From Methylocystis hirsuta (GTDB lineage: Bacteria; Pseudomonadota; Alphaproteobacteria; Rhizobiales; Beijerinckiaceae): DNA of 64,000 nucleotides. Each line of letters opens with the position of its first letter. Position 1 is the stretch's first letter. Of this stretch, positions 18,893 to 29,043 are shown piece after piece. Location: contig NZ_QWDD01000001.1 of assembly GCF_003722355.1 (NCBI RefSeq), positions 1,488,001 to 1,552,000 of the forward strand, read 5' to 3'. Under the pieces are notes generated by a model, which had not been told where the DNA came from, did not search any database, and saw nothing but the letters and a program-made list of their open reading frames with translations. The position numbers and the translations under genes are program-made.

Positions 18893-19672
18893 ATGGTCGA
18901 ATTCACCCTACCCAAAAACTCCGTCGTCGGCGAAGGCAAAACCTGGCCCAGGCCCGAAGGGGCCGAGCGCCTGCGCGAATTGCGCATCTATCGATGGGAT
19001 CCTGACGACGGCGCCAATCCGCGCCTCGACACCTATTTCATCGACGCCGACGACTGCGGACCGATGGTTCTCGACGCGCTGATCTGGATCAAGAACAAGA
19101 TCGATCCGACTTTGACGTTTCGTCGCTCCTGCCGCGAGGGCATTTGCGGCTCGTGTTCAATGAATATCGGCGGTCTGAACACGCTCGCCTGCACCAAGGG
19201 CATGGATGAGATCGACGGCGCGATCAAAATCTATCCGCTGCCGCATATGGCGGTGGTCAAGGACCTCGTGCCCGATCTGACGATTTTCTATGAGCAATAC
19301 GCCGCGATCCAGCCCTGGCTGCGGGCTGGACCCGCCCCCGAGAAGGAGCGGCTGCAGTCGCCGCAGCAGCGCGCCAAGCTCGACGGGCTCTATGAATGCA
19401 TCCTGTGCGCCTGCTGCTCGACGGCCTGTCCGAGCTATTGGTGGAACGCCGATCGTTTCCTGGGTCCGGCGGCGCTGCTGCAGGCGTTCCGTTGGGTGCA
19501 GGACTCGCGCGATGAAGCGACGACGGATCGCGTCTCCTATGTAGACGACGTCTTCCGCCTCTACCGTTGCCACACGATCATGAATTGCACCCAGGTCTGC
19601 CCGAAGTCCCTGTCGCCGGCCAAGGCGATCGCGGAACTCAAAAACATGGCCATCGCCCAGGACGAGGCGTAA
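18893..19672 (+). CDS. sdhB: succinate dehydrogenase iron-sulfur subunit
   Basis: Electron-transfer subunit of complex II, 259 residues. [2Fe-2S] ligands Cys80, Cys85, Cys88 and Cys100 ([16 protein letters not shown]); the [4Fe-4S]/[3Fe-4S] ligands start with [12 protein letters not shown] at 169-180 and continue in [17 protein letters not shown]. Intact despite the foreign gene between it and sdhA. It ends 7 bp from the converging membrane-protein gene. Confidence 0.96.
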   Translation: MVEFTLPKNSVVGEGKTWPRPEGAERLRELRIYRWDPDDGANPRLDTYFIDADDCGPMVLDALIWIKNKIDPTLTFRRSCREGICGSCSMNIGGLNTLACTKGMDEIDGAIKIYPLPHMAVVKDLVPDLTIFYEQYAAIQPWLRAGPAPEKERLQSPQQRAKLDGLYECILCACCSTACPSYWWNADRFLGPAALLQAFRWVQDSRDEATTDRVSYVDDVFRLYRCHTIMNCTQVCPKSLSPAKAIAELKNMAIAQDEA

Positions 19673-19679
19673 GCAGCGG

Positions 19680-20438
19680 TCACATGTGCGAGATCGCCGC
19701 GCCGTGAGGCTTGTTGGCGGTTGCGGCGCGCCGGCGCAATTTCGTCAGCGACGCGATATGCAACAATATCCACAACGGAACAAGGAAGGCGGGAACGAGC
19801 ACGAGGGGGAATAGGGTGATCAGCACGTTCGGCTGGTCGAACGCCGTGACCTGAATCCTTGATGGCGAACTGGCTATGCCGGTTGCGACGGCGATGATGA
19901 GGTCTGTGAGGCCGAGGATATTCCACCACATGACCAGATCGGGATTCACGCGCGGCGCGCGCGCATAGGCGGCCGCAATGACCCCGGCAAGAACGCCGAC
20001 GAGCATGTCGCCGACTCCTGCGGGCCAGGCGAATACGCCGGGCATCTTGCCCATTGCATAGAGGACCAAGAAAGTTCCGCCGAGCACACGAAAGACTTGA
20101 ACGCCCACGAGCCATTGCTGAGGCATCGCGTCGATGATCAGGCCGACTGTCGGCGACCGCCAGATCAGCCACGCGCCGATGATAATCGGCGTAAGAAGCG
20201 CGTATTGGATCGTAGGCATTGTGCCTGGGTCTGCGCGATAAGCGCCGAGCCACGCTGAGACGGTCGCCGCCAGGAACCAGCCGATGAGCGCGATCGTGAA
20301 GGCGCTCATCACCTTGTCACGGTCGCGCGCCGTCCAAGGGGGCGTTTGAAGCGCCTTGCGCAACCCGAGGAGGATCAGCGCGATGATCGAGACGGCGCTG
20401 GCAAGCGTTAGGACGGTGAGAAGGGCTGAGACGTTCAT
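19680..20438 (-). CDS. hypothetical polytopic membrane protein
   Basis: A 252-residue protein with about seven hydrophobic helices (for example ALLTVLTLASAVSIIALILL, FTIALIGWFLAATVSAWLG, FLVLYAMGKMPGVFAWPAG and VLVPAFLVPLWILLHIASL), ending in a basic tail. No recognised family or catalytic motif. The start at 20438 (MNVSALLTV) is preferred over one four codons earlier. GC-rich like the core genome. Confidence 0.7.
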   Translation of the reverse strand: MNVSALLTVLTLASAVSIIALILLGLRKALQTPPWTARDRDKVMSAFTIALIGWFLAATVSAWLGAYRADPGTMPTIQYALLTPIIIGAWLIWRSPTVGLIIDAMPQQWLVGVQVFRVLGGTFLVLYAMGKMPGVFAWPAGVGDMLVGVLAGVIAAAYARAPRVNPDLVMWWNILGLTDLIIAVATGIASSPSRIQVTAFDQPNVLITLFPLVLVPAFLVPLWILLHIASLTKLRRRAATANKPHGAAISHM

Positions 20439-20576
20439 CGCGAGCCTCAAGCTGCCCGATCCCCGCTGAAGTTAATTAGGGCGACCAGAACCAGGACAAA
20501 CTGCGGGGCCGCCCCGCCTTGATCCCGCCGCGCCGCCGGTCTAGGACGGGGGCAAATGTTCACGGAGATTTGCGCC

Positions 20577-20951
20577 ATGTCGACCTGCGCTCGTCTTTCT
20601 TTCGGCCCGCTCCTTTGCGCCGCTTTCCTGATCGCGGCCGGGCCCCAGGTCGCCTCGGCGCAGCAGCTTCAGGCCGATCCAGGAGCGCCTAACGCTTCCG
20701 GCTCCGTAACGACGCAGCCGAAGGCCAAGAGAGCGAAGGCGCAGCAATCCCCGCGCGCCGGCGCCGGCCAGCAGCAGCAGCAGCAGGGAGGCTCCGGCAA
20801 CCGCCAGTTTGGCGAGCTCGAGGGCTGGTCGCCGGGCAAGGCGCCGCCTGGAGGAAAGCAGACGGAAGCCGAAAAGCCGGCTTCGCCCAACGGCAAATTG
20901 CCCATCGGCGTTTCGCCATCGGGGAATATGTCGGTCGGCCTTCCCTTCTAA
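20577..20951 (+). CDS. secreted Gln/Pro/Gly-rich low-complexity protein
   Basis: A 124-residue protein with a signal peptide (LSFGPLLCAAFLIAAGPQVASAQ) and a mature chain of low complexity that includes a run of six Gln, with Lys/Pro/Ala linkers and no Cys. It ends in a GISP/GLPF-like hydrophobic tail (SGNMSVGLPF). CGGAGA lies upstream. Likely periplasmic; function unknown. It is 37 bp upstream of asd and may be co-transcribed. Confidence 0.6.
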   Translation: MSTCARLSFGPLLCAAFLIAAGPQVASAQQLQADPGAPNASGSVTTQPKAKRAKAQQSPRAGAGQQQQQQGGSGNRQFGELEGWSPGKAPPGGKQTEAEKPASPNGKLPIGVSPSGNMSVGLPF

Positions 20952-20988
20952 GAGTCACAGACGCCGGGATCGCCGGCTGGAGTTGATC

Positions 20989-22023
20989 ATGGCGTATAAG
21001 GTCGCGGTCGTCGGCGCTACGGGCAACGTAGGCCGCGAGATGCTCGATATTCTGGCCGAGCGCCGCTTCCCGGTTTCGGAAGTCGTTGCGCTGGCGTCAT
21101 CGCGCTCGATCGGCACGGAGGTCTCCTTCGGCGACAGGACACTGAAGTGCAAGGCGCTCGACTCCTACGATTTCTCCGACGTCGACATCTGTCTCATGTC
21201 GGCGGGCGGCTCCGTCGCGAAGGAATGGGCGCCCAGGATCGGCGCGCAGGGCTGTGTCGTCATCGACAATTCTTCGGCCTGGCGCATGGACCCTGACGTG
21301 CCGTTGGTTGTGCCGGAGGTGAACGCCGGCGCCGCGGCGGGATTTTCCAAAAGGAACATCATCGCCAATCCGAACTGCTCGACGGCGCAGCTCGTCGTCG
21401 CGCTGAAGCCTTTGCACGACGCGGCGACGATCAAGCGCGTCGTCGTCTCGACCTATCAATCGGTCTCTGGCGCGGGCAAGGAGGGCATGGACGAACTCTT
21501 CGCGCAGACCCGATCGGTGTTCGTCGCCAACCCCGTCGAAGCGAAGAAGTTTCCCAAGCGCATCGCCTTCAACCTGATTCCGCAGATCGACGTCTTCATG
21601 GAGGACGGCTTCACCAAGGAAGAGTGGAAGATGGTCGCGGAGACAAAGAAAATTCTCGACCCCAAGATCAAGCTTGTCGCGACCTGCGTGCGCGTGCCGG
21701 TCTTCATCGGCCATTCGGAGGCGGTGAACATCGAATTCGAAAAGCCGATCTCGGCGGACGAGGCGCGTAACATTTTGCGCGCGGCGCCCGGCGTGCTGGT
21801 GATCGACAAGCCCGAAGCCGGCGGCTACATCACGCCGCATGAAGCAGCCGGCGAGGACGCCACCTATGTCTCGCGCATTCGTACCGACCCGACCGTCGAT
21901 AACGGGCTCGTTCTGTGGTGCGTTTCCGACAATCTGCGCAAGGGCGCGGCGCTCAACGCCATTCAGATCGCCGAAGTCCTGATGAACCGCAAGCTGCTCG
22001 CGCCAAAGAAGAAGGCGGCCTAG
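20989..22023 (+). CDS. asd: aspartate-semialdehyde dehydrogenase
   Basis: Makes L-aspartate semialdehyde for lysine/diaminopimelate, threonine and methionine synthesis. 344 residues. NADP-binding VVGATGNVGREM at residues 7-18, catalytic Cys near residue 131 in ANPNCSTAQL, and substrate-binding YQSVSGAGKEGMDEL and GHSEAVNIEF. GGAG precedes the ATG; the open frame runs further upstream into the preceding gene. The C terminus ends in a short Lys tail. Confidence 0.96.
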   Translation: MAYKVAVVGATGNVGREMLDILAERRFPVSEVVALASSRSIGTEVSFGDRTLKCKALDSYDFSDVDICLMSAGGSVAKEWAPRIGAQGCVVIDNSSAWRMDPDVPLVVPEVNAGAAAGFSKRNIIANPNCSTAQLVVALKPLHDAATIKRVVVSTYQSVSGAGKEGMDELFAQTRSVFVANPVEAKKFPKRIAFNLIPQIDVFMEDGFTKEEWKMVAETKKILDPKIKLVATCVRVPVFIGHSEAVNIEFEKPISADEARNILRAAPGVLVIDKPEAGGYITPHEAAGEDATYVSRIRTDPTVDNGLVLWCVSDNLRKGAALNAIQIAEVLMNRKLLAPKKKAA

Positions 22024-22025
22024 CC

Positions 22026-22976
22026 TCAAGAGGCGATCACCGCCGCCAGATAGGCCGCGTAGACGGCGAGCAGCGCAACGCCGCGCCACGGACGGTAAAC
22101 GCCGCTGCGCGGCGGATAAACCAGCGCAAGCGCAATCAAGCCGGCGATAAGAGCCGGCGCGGCCTCCAGTTCGGATATGTGAATCGGCGTAATGCCGCCG
22201 GCCACCCCGACGATGAATAGCCCGTTGAAGATATTGCTTCCGAGCAGGGCGCCGAAGCCGACGTCGTCCTGTCGGCGGATGCGCGCCATCAGCGCAGTGG
22301 CGAGTTCGGGCGTCGAGGTGCCCACCGCGACCAGAGTCGCGCCGACGATGAAGTCGCTCAGCCCAAATCGCCTGGCGATTTCGCTTGCGCCAAAGACAAT
22401 GAGACTTCCGGCGGCAATCAGTAGTCCAAGTCCGATCGAGGTCTCGACAAGAGCGCGCATGAAGCCTGAAGACGTCTCCTGTAGCGCTGGGGCTAAGCGC
22501 CGCTGCTCGAGCGCTTCCAGCGTGACCGTCGCGAACCATAAGGCGAAGCCGCCCAGGAGGATCGCGGCCTCCAGACGAGACAGCGATCCATCGATCAGCA
22601 TGACGGCGGTCGCCACAGGCGCCGCAACGGCGACGGCAAAATTCCGCGTCACCTCGGCGCGGATAATGGCCAGCGGCCCAAACAGCAACGCGACGCCGAA
22701 GATCAGCGCCAAATTAGCGACATTGCTGCCGAGTGCGTCGCCCAAGGAGATTTCCGGCTCTCCCGCCAGCGCCGACTGGATGGCGACGGTCAATTCCGGG
22801 CTTGATGTGGCGAAAGCGGCGACGGTCGCGGCGATGATGCTTGGCGCGACGCGGGCGGCGCGGGCGATCCCGACTGTGCCGCGCACGAACAGCTCGCCGC
22901 CGCCCGTAGCGCAGAGCAGACCCAGCGCCAGCGCCAGATAGGGGATCGCGGTCGAAATCGACTCCGCCGACGGCAA
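22026..22976 (-). CDS. CaCA-family sodium/calcium exchanger (YrbG-like)
   Basis: An inner-membrane antiporter of 316 residues with about ten TM helices arranged as two inverted repeats. The alpha repeats are visible as ATVAAFATSSPELTVAIQSA with GDALGSNVANLALI, and as GATLVAVGTSTPELATALMA with GALLGSNIFNGLFIVG. The start appears to be a TTG at 22976, 4 bp after the lolA stop, so the two genes form an operon. The cation specificity is a family inference. Confidence 0.88.
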   Translation of the reverse strand: MPSAESISTAIPYLALALGLLCATGGGELFVRGTVGIARAARVAPSIIAATVAAFATSSPELTVAIQSALAGEPEISLGDALGSNVANLALIFGVALLFGPLAIIRAEVTRNFAVAVAAPVATAVMLIDGSLSRLEAAILLGGFALWFATVTLEALEQRRLAPALQETSSGFMRALVETSIGLGLLIAAGSLIVFGASEIARRFGLSDFIVGATLVAVGTSTPELATALMARIRRQDDVGFGALLGSNIFNGLFIVGVAGGITPIHISELEAAPALIAGLIALALVYPPRSGVYRPWRGVALLAVYAAYLAAVIAS

Positions 22977-22980
22977 CGGC

Positions 22981-23880
22981 TTATTTGTTGATCTTGAACA
23001 GCGTCGGATCGGGCACTTTCGCCTGGTCGATGTTGAAGACCGAGATCAAGGTCTCATAGCCTTGCGGGTCCTTCACCTGCCACTGCTTCAATTTGAAGGT
23101 CTTGGGGTCGAAAATCAAACGCACGTGCGACGTGCCGCCGAAGGTCGCCTTGTCCTCGATAGCGATGGTGACGCCGGAATCATCGATCTTCACATCCTCG
23201 AGGGTGACGTCCTTTTCGAGGTCGATCTTATCCTTCATCAGGAATTTGAGCGGCGTCTGGGTGATGAAGTAGAGATCCTGCGTGTTGAGCTTGCGGTCGC
23301 GCACCGCGACCTGCGCGCCATCGGCGACGACCTCCATCGTCGCCGGCTGGGCGTATTCGAAGCGCACGCGGCCGGCGCGCTGCACATGCAGCCTGCCTTC
23401 CGAGCGCTTGCCGTCGCCGCCGATCTGCACGAAATCGGCGGTCATCACCGGCGAGGCGTTGAAAAAGGCGTTGGCGCGCTTGACCGCCTCGGCGCGGGTG
23501 AGCGGCTTCTCCGGCTCCGGCGCGGGCGCAGGCGCGATCGTGGCGGCGGCAGAGGCGGGCCCCTGCGCGGATGGCTTGGCGCCCTTCTTCACGGCTGATG
23601 GGGGGTCTGCAGGCTTCGCCTCGCCGGGCTTGGCCGTCACGGGCTTGACCGTCACGGGCTTGGCGTCGACGCTCTTCTCGTCGTCAGGCTTGACCTCAGC
23701 CGATTTGGACCTTGCTTCCGCGGGAATCGCGCCGGCTGGCTTCGCCTCCGCTGCTTTGCTCTCGACGGCCGCCGGAACGCTTTCCTGCGACGGCTGCGGG
23801 GTGCGCGCGATAGTCGCAGCGGCGGCCGGGACGGCGAATGAAAGCGCGGCGAGCAGGGCGGCAAGGTGAACGTATGTCAC
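22981..23880 (-). CDS. lolA: outer-membrane lipoprotein carrier protein (LolA family) with an extended Ala/Lys/Pro linker
   Basis: A periplasmic lipoprotein shuttle of 299 residues, GTG start. A signal peptide (LAALLAALSFAVPAAAA) is followed by about 110 residues of Ala/Lys/Pro/Glu low complexity, including KPVTVKPVTAKPGEAKP, and only then the LolA fold (residues about 130-299: FNASPVMTADFVQIGGDGKR, RAGRVRFEYAQPATMEVVADG, DPQGYETLISVFNI). The core LolA domain is about 200 residues, so the linker is the unusual part; it could span periplasm or peptidoglycan. In alphaproteobacteria lolA often follows ftsK; here an AT-rich gene lies between them. Confidence 0.87.
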   Translation of the reverse strand: MTYVHLAALLAALSFAVPAAAATIARTPQPSQESVPAAVESKAAEAKPAGAIPAEARSKSAEVKPDDEKSVDAKPVTVKPVTAKPGEAKPADPPSAVKKGAKPSAQGPASAAATIAPAPAPEPEKPLTRAEAVKRANAFFNASPVMTADFVQIGGDGKRSEGRLHVQRAGRVRFEYAQPATMEVVADGAQVAVRDRKLNTQDLYFITQTPLKFLMKDKIDLEKDVTLEDVKIDDSGVTIAIEDKATFGGTSHVRLIFDPKTFKLKQWQVKDPQGYETLISVFNIDQAKVPDPTLFKINK

Positions 23881-23948
23881 GGCGGGTTCCGATTCTGGGG
23901 AAGCTGTTGCCGTCTTCCTAGCATAAGTTGGCGGAATTGGGGGCGGGC

Positions 23949-24989
23949 CTAATTCAGGGAATACTCGGAGGACACTGGCTCTTCCCCGGAAGCCTCGGCG
24001 AAAAGATTCATGATCTCTTGGCGAAGCTGAGCGTAGGAGAACGAGTTCGCTCTTTTGCGCAAGGCGTCAAACTCTGGGTTAGTTAAGCCCACTCCGAGGT
24101 GAGATAAGTTTTGCCTAACGATCGCAATGCTGTCATCGGAAATGCCTTCTATTAGTAGAAGGGACCAAAGCCCTAGGATACAGCGTCTCCGTTTAGCTGC
24201 ATTTCCAGCGAGGCCGTGGATAAGAAATGTATCTGCCGTTCGAGCGTAAGTAACGTCATGCTCGCGCAGTAAGATGTCGTCCGGCACAGGGAACGCCTGG
24301 CTCATTCCAATAATGAGAGTGATCAAGTCTGATTTTCTCCTTGGCCGGTTGAACAAGACAGACACCAAGCCGGACCGAGAGGGAGAACGGAGAAGAGATC
24401 TGACGCTTATCAGCAAGCCGCCCGACATCAGCGCAACGGACATGCCAGATAAGATGGCGCCATAAGCCAGGAGGCGATTTTCCGTCTTCGAGTCTCTTGC
24501 AGTCTCAACGAGCGTTCCCAACACTTCTGCGCTACGCAGGCCTACATCCAGCACAGGTGGGCCTGCGTTTGAAACTGCCATCATCGAAACAGTCAATTTT
24601 TCATCTGGTAACATACGCGATATGTTCAGCTGCGCGTCTGTTTTATTTGCAATCAGCTCGGCCTTCAGGTCATTTCGCTCGGGTGTTGCGGTTTCAATCT
24701 GCCCTTTTGTTAAATGTAGGCCAGCAGAAACATTATTTAGGATAGTTTTACCAGCATTCAGAATGCTTACAGAAAAAATCCTCCTGTAGGTACCGTTTGT
24801 TTCAAGGGTTGGTCCTACAATTAGGGAGTAGCTGAGCTTTGTAACAGGTCTTGTCAGTTCATCGTAAAGCTTTGGAGCGATCGAAAAGAACCCAGCGATA
24901 AGAGCAGGCGCAACAACGAATATAAGTATGCTCTTGAAGTTTGAAGATTTGCCTTTGTTCTCTTCGTCGCCTTGGTTTTCAAAATTCAT
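23949..24989 (-). CDS. orphan AT-rich membrane protein inserted between ftsK and lolA
   Basis: A 346-residue protein with two predicted TM helices (ILIFVVAPALIAGFFSIAPK at about 22-41 and LLAYGAILSGMSVALMSGGL at about 175-194) flanking a domain of about 130 residues that is probably extracytoplasmic and beta-rich; the C-terminal 150 residues are soluble and basic. AT-rich codon use differs from ftsK and lolA on either side, suggesting acquisition. Function unknown. The start at 24989 is chosen over one nine codons upstream, on composition. Confidence 0.65.
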   Translation of the reverse strand: MNFENQGDEENKGKSSNFKSILIFVVAPALIAGFFSIAPKLYDELTRPVTKLSYSLIVGPTLETNGTYRRIFSVSILNAGKTILNNVSAGLHLTKGQIETATPERNDLKAELIANKTDAQLNISRMLPDEKLTVSMMAVSNAGPPVLDVGLRSAEVLGTLVETARDSKTENRLLAYGAILSGMSVALMSGGLLISVRSLLRSPSRSGLVSVLFNRPRRKSDLITLIIGMSQAFPVPDDILLREHDVTYARTADTFLIHGLAGNAAKRRRCILGLWSLLLIEGISDDSIAIVRQNLSHLGVGLTNPEFDALRKRANSFSYAQLRQEIMNLFAEASGEEPVSSEYSLN

Positions 24990-25138
24990 CGCGCGAACCC
25001 GAATGATTCGTCCCAATCGAAGCGGAAATCATGTGCCCAACTCTAATGGTGGGCTTTCAAGGTGACTCTTGGGTGCTCCGAGCGAATTAGTGATGTGTAA
25101 GCAGGCGTACAATGGCGAAACTGGTTTCGCAAGGTCTC

Positions 25139-27616
25139 TTACTCCGCCGCCTCGATGTCGAACGCTCCCCGATCGACGCCGCCGCCGACCAGAATTTCGC
25201 GCTTGCCCGCATGGTTCGGGGCGCTCACTACCCCTTCCTGCTCCATGCGTTCGACGAGCGAAGCGGCCTTGTTGTAGCCGACCGAGAGGCGGCGCTGGAT
25301 GTAGCTCGTCGAGCACTTCTTGTCGCGCAGCACGATATTGACGGCGCGGTCGTAAAGGTCGCCGCCTTCCTCCGCGTCCATCGAGCCGGGCAGGGGCGTT
25401 TCGCCGTCTTCGCCAACATCGTCCTCGGCGGTGATGGCGTCGAGATATTGCGGCGCGCCTTGCGTCTTTACATGGGCGACGATGTCCTCGACTTCGCGGT
25501 CGGACACGAAAGGCCCATGGACGCGCGAAATGCGGCCGCCGCCGGCCATGTAGAGCATGTCGCCCTGGCCGAGCAGCTGCTCGGCGCCCTGTTCGCCCAG
25601 AATCGTGCGGCTGTCGATCTTGGAGGTCACCTGGAAGGAGATGCGCGTCGGGAAATTCGCCTTGATCGTGCCGGTGATGACATCGACGGAGGGGCGTTGC
25701 GTCGCCATGATCAGATGGATGCCGGCGGCGCGCGCCATCTGCGCCAGTCTCTGGATCGCGCCCTCGATATCCTTGCCCGCGACGAGCATGAGATCCGCCA
25801 TCTCGTCGACGATCACGACGATATAAGGCAGCGTCGAGAGCGTCATCTCTTCATGCTCGAAGATCGCCTCGCCGGTCTCGCGGTCGAAGCCCGTCTGCAC
25901 CGTGCGGGTGATCGTCTCGCGCTTGGCCTGCGCGTCGGCGACGCGGGCGTTGTAGCCGTCGATGTTGCGCACGCCGAGTTTCGACATTTTCTTGTAGCGA
26001 TCCTCCATCTCGCGCACCGCCCATTTGAGCGCCACGACCGCTTTTTTCGGGTCGGTGACGACGGGCGTCAGCAGATGCGGAATGTTGTCGTAGACGGAGA
26101 GCTCCAGCATCTTCGGATCGACCATGATGAGCCGGCACTCTTCGGGCTTCAGCCGATAGAGCAGCGACAGGATCATGGTGTTGATCGCGACCGACTTGCC
26201 GGAGCCGGTGGTGCCGGCGACCAAGAGATGCGGCATTCGGGCGAGGTCGACGATCACCGGCTCGCCGCCGATCGTCTTGCCGAGCGCGATGGCGAGCTTG
26301 TGGTTGGAGCGGACGAAATCCTCGCAGGCGATGAGTTCGCGCAAATAGACCATCTCGCGACGCTGGTTCGGCAGTTCGATGCCGATGGCGTTGCGCCCTG
26401 AGACGACGGCGACGCGCGCGGAGATGGCGGACATCGAGCGGGCGATGTCGTCGGCGAGGCCGATGACCCGCGAACTCTTGATGCCGGGCGCGGGCTCCAG
26501 CTCATAGAGCGTGACCACGGGCCCGGGCCGGACGTTGATGATGTCGCCCTTGACGGAAAAATCCTCGAGCACGCCTTCAAGCAGACGCGCGTTCTGCTCT
26601 AACGCCTCCTGCGGGAGCTTGACGCCGCTCGCCTGTTTCTTCGGCTCGGCGAGAAGGGTCAGGGGCGGCGTTTCGTAGCGCGTATTGAAGCGGGGCTGCG
26701 CGGCGCGGGCGGGCGCGCGCGTCCTGCGGGGCGCAGGGGGAGGAGCGGCCGCGGGCGCATAGGGCTCCTCGTCGAGATCGTGGGGCCGCGGCGGCGGAAA
26801 GGCGGGGTAAAGGTCCAGGTCCTCGAAGGTCGGCTCGACGCGCGGATAGCGCGGCGGCGGCGGCCGGTCCGTCGTCACGGCGCGACGTCTGAACCTTGCG
26901 GCGGCGCGCAGCATCCAGGCTTTCGAGGCCAGTCCAAGATGAATGAGCGCGCCGAGCGAGATCAACGCGACGCCAGGCTCGCCGCCGGCGTCGTCGTCAT
27001 CATCGGCGCCCGGACGAATCTTCGCGTCATCCTCAGAGGACCGGCTGCGCATATCCGCTTCGGATTCGAAGCCCAGCCCGGCTGCGCCGGTCACGGCGAG
27101 GATCGCGACGAGAGCGGCGACGGCGCCAAAGAGCGCGGTCAGGACGCCCGAGCCGGCAAAGATCAACCGCGGAACAGTCAGGATGGCGTCGCCGGCGACG
27201 CCGCCGAGGCCGGTGGGCAGCGGCCAGCGCTCGGTCGCGGGCAGAAGCGACGCGGTCGCGGCGGTTGCGAAAACGCCGAGGACACAGAGTCCGACGCGCA
27301 GCATCACGCGGCCGATCCGGCGACGTCTCATGAGGCGCAATCCCTGGGTCGCGATCGGCACGATGGCGGCGATGGCGCCGAAGCCGACGAGTTGCATCAA
27401 CAGATCGGAGACGATCGCGCCCGGTCCGCCGAGCAGATTGCGGACGTGGCCCGAGGTCGCGTGGTTGAGCGAAGGATCGCGGGCGGACCAGCTGACGAGC
27501 GCCAGTGTCAGCGCGCCGGCGCTCACGAGCAAGGCGGCGCCCAGGATTTCCGCCAGCCTCCGCGCCGCAAACTCGCGAAGCTGCTCGGTAAAATGGCCCC
27601 TTGCATGGCTGCGCAT
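25139..27616 (-). CDS. ftsK: DNA translocase FtsK
   Basis: Septal DNA pump coupling division with chromosome dimer resolution. About 825 residues: four TM helices in the first 200 residues, a Pro-rich linker (about 250-330), then the motor with Walker [14 protein letters not shown] and Walker [14 protein letters not shown], the FtsK signature [13 protein letters not shown], and a C-terminal gamma winged helix ([21 protein letters not shown]) for KOPS recognition. The start at 27616 is chosen for the N-terminal membrane topology; the frame is open for 48 further codons. The linker is shorter than in E. coli. Confidence 0.93.
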   Translation of the reverse strand: MRSHARGHFTEQLREFAARRLAEILGAALLVSAGALTLALVSWSARDPSLNHATSGHVRNLLGGPGAIVSDLLMQLVGFGAIAAIVPIATQGLRLMRRRRIGRVMLRVGLCVLGVFATAATASLLPATERWPLPTGLGGVAGDAILTVPRLIFAGSGVLTALFGAVAALVAILAVTGAAGLGFESEADMRSRSSEDDAKIRPGADDDDDAGGEPGVALISLGALIHLGLASKAWMLRAAARFRRRAVTTDRPPPPRYPRVEPTFEDLDLYPAFPPPRPHDLDEEPYAPAAAPPPAPRRTRAPARAAQPRFNTRYETPPLTLLAEPKKQASGVKLPQEALEQNARLLEGVLEDFSVKGDIINVRPGPVVTLYELEPAPGIKSSRVIGLADDIARSMSAISARVAVVSGRNAIGIELPNQRREMVYLRELIACEDFVRSNHKLAIALGKTIGGEPVIVDLARMPHLLVAGTTGSGKSVAINTMILSLLYRLKPEECRLIMVDPKMLELSVYDNIPHLLTPVVTDPKKAVVALKWAVREMEDRYKKMSKLGVRNIDGYNARVADAQAKRETITRTVQTGFDRETGEAIFEHEEMTLSTLPYIVVIVDEMADLMLVAGKDIEGAIQRLAQMARAAGIHLIMATQRPSVDVITGTIKANFPTRISFQVTSKIDSRTILGEQGAEQLLGQGDMLYMAGGGRISRVHGPFVSDREVEDIVAHVKTQGAPQYLDAITAEDDVGEDGETPLPGSMDAEEGGDLYDRAVNIVLRDKKCSTSYIQRRLSVGYNKAASLVERMEQEGVVSAPNHAGKREILVGGGVDRGAFDIEAAE

Positions 27617-27698
27617 ATGAGGAGAAGCCTCGATTGATCGCAGCGCCGCCAACGGCGCGCGGATGCGGGCAGCGTAAAAAATCTCGGTTAAGGTGCGC

Positions 27699-28544
27699 TT
27701 AAGCCCGGTTCTTCGGGTTCTTGCCGCCCGCCGCGACTGTCTGATTGAGTTCGGCGCCATAAATGAAGATCGCCGCCAGCATCTGCAGAAAAACGATGGC
27801 GATCACGATGGAGGCGAGGCCGGCGTACATCGAAATATAGCTGCTGGCGTATCTCGCAAGATAGGCGCCGAAGCCGACGCCGAGCGCGAGCGACGCGATA
27901 AGCGTCAGCGCGATGCCGGGCGCGATGACCTTGAAGCTGCGCCGTTCCGCAGGCAAGAACTTGTGAGCCGCGAAAAGCGCAATCGCCAATAGGCCGGTGG
28001 TGACGCCATAGCGCACAGGTTGGAAGAGTGGCTCGAGATCTTGGGCGATGAGCGGCGCATATCGTTCCGCAATCGTCCACGCGAGCGGCCCCAGCACGAG
28101 CAGAATGGCGACGGCGAGAAGCGCCGCCGCGCCGAGGAAGACGTAAAGAATTGATTCCAGACGTGAGAGCCACCAGGAGCGCGTTTCCTTGACGTCATAG
28201 GCGCGGTTCAGGGCGACGCGAAGCGCCTCGACTCCGCTCGAGGCGAAATAGATGGCGAAGACCGCGCCCAGGGTCAGCAGTCCGCCGCGCGGCTGCGTCA
28301 ACACATTGCGGATTTGGTCCGAAATCGGCCCGGCCACGCTCGCCGGCCATGCTTCGAAGAGGAGTTTTCTCGCGGTTTCCGCTTCGCCCCGCAGGCCGAA
28401 AAAGCCCGCAAGCGCCGTCAGAAAGATGAGGAACGGAAAGAGCGAGGTCAGGATGGATAGCGCAATATAGCTCGCGATCGCCCAACCATCGTCGCGGTTA
28501 AACTTGAGATAGGCCTCATAAAGGAGCCGAATAAATTTTCGCAT
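27699..28544 (-). CDS. YihY/virulence factor BrkB family inner-membrane protein
   Basis: A 281-residue protein with six TM helices. The N-terminal [20 protein letters not shown] and [14 protein letters not shown] are typical of the YihY/BrkB family (once annotated as RNase BN in error), as is the C-terminal [20 protein letters not shown] and IYGAELNQ. Function in most bacteria is unclear; proposed roles are membrane transport or lipid-related. It is upstream of ftsK on the same strand with an 82-bp gap. Confidence 0.88.
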   Translation of the reverse strand: MRKFIRLLYEAYLKFNRDDGWAIASYIALSILTSLFPFLIFLTALAGFFGLRGEAETARKLLFEAWPASVAGPISDQIRNVLTQPRGGLLTLGAVFAIYFASSGVEALRVALNRAYDVKETRSWWLSRLESILYVFLGAAALLAVAILLVLGPLAWTIAERYAPLIAQDLEPLFQPVRYGVTTGLLAIALFAAHKFLPAERRSFKVIAPGIALTLIASLALGVGFGAYLARYASSYISMYAGLASIVIAIVFLQMLAAIFIYGAELNQTVAAGGKNPKNRA

Positions 28545-28601
28545 GCCAACCCATGATAGCGCCCTCATCCCGAATAGCGATGGCGCAAGGAGAATCCGCC
28601 A

Positions 28602-29015
28602 ATGAGAAGCTTTCCTTTACAGCGCGTCGCCGCCATCTGCGCGGCTTTTGTCGTTGTGGCGCATTCGACGAGCTGGGCGCTCGCCAAGGACTGCGACGGT
28701 CGCGGCTCTCAGACTGACCTCAATCTGTGCGCGGGAGAGAATTTCAAACAGGCCGACGCGACACTCAACGCCGTCTACGCCAAATTGCTGAAAAAGATCA
28801 GCGCGGCGGGGCAGTCAAAATTAAGGGAGGCGCAAAAATCCTGGATCGCCTACCGGGATGCGCAATGCGCCTTTGAGACTCTGGGGACCATCGACGGCAG
28901 CATTCACAGCATGGTCGTGGCGCAATGTCTCACGGATGTGACCGAACAGCAGACGAAGAGGTTGCAGCATCAGCTCACCTGCGAAGAAGGCGACGTCTCC
29001 TGCGGCGGTCAGTAG
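28602..29015 (+). CDS. secreted DUF1311/LprI-like protein
   Basis: A 137-residue protein with a signal peptide (VAAICAAFVVVAHSTSWALA) and a mature helical domain carrying the DUF1311 pattern: DLNLCAGENFKQADATLNAVY, LREAQKSWIAYRDAQC and a late Cys pair. LprI-type members of this family inhibit lysozyme, so envelope protection is a possible but untested role. AAGGAG lies upstream of the ATG. Divergent from the YihY gene. Confidence 0.82.
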   Translation: MRSFPLQRVAAICAAFVVVAHSTSWALAKDCDGRGSQTDLNLCAGENFKQADATLNAVYAKLLKKISAAGQSKLREAQKSWIAYRDAQCAFETLGTIDGSIHSMVVAQCLTDVTEQQTKRLQHQLTCEEGDVSCGGQ

Positions 29016-29043
29016 CGCGCGGTTCACGGGCGTTCGACCGGCG

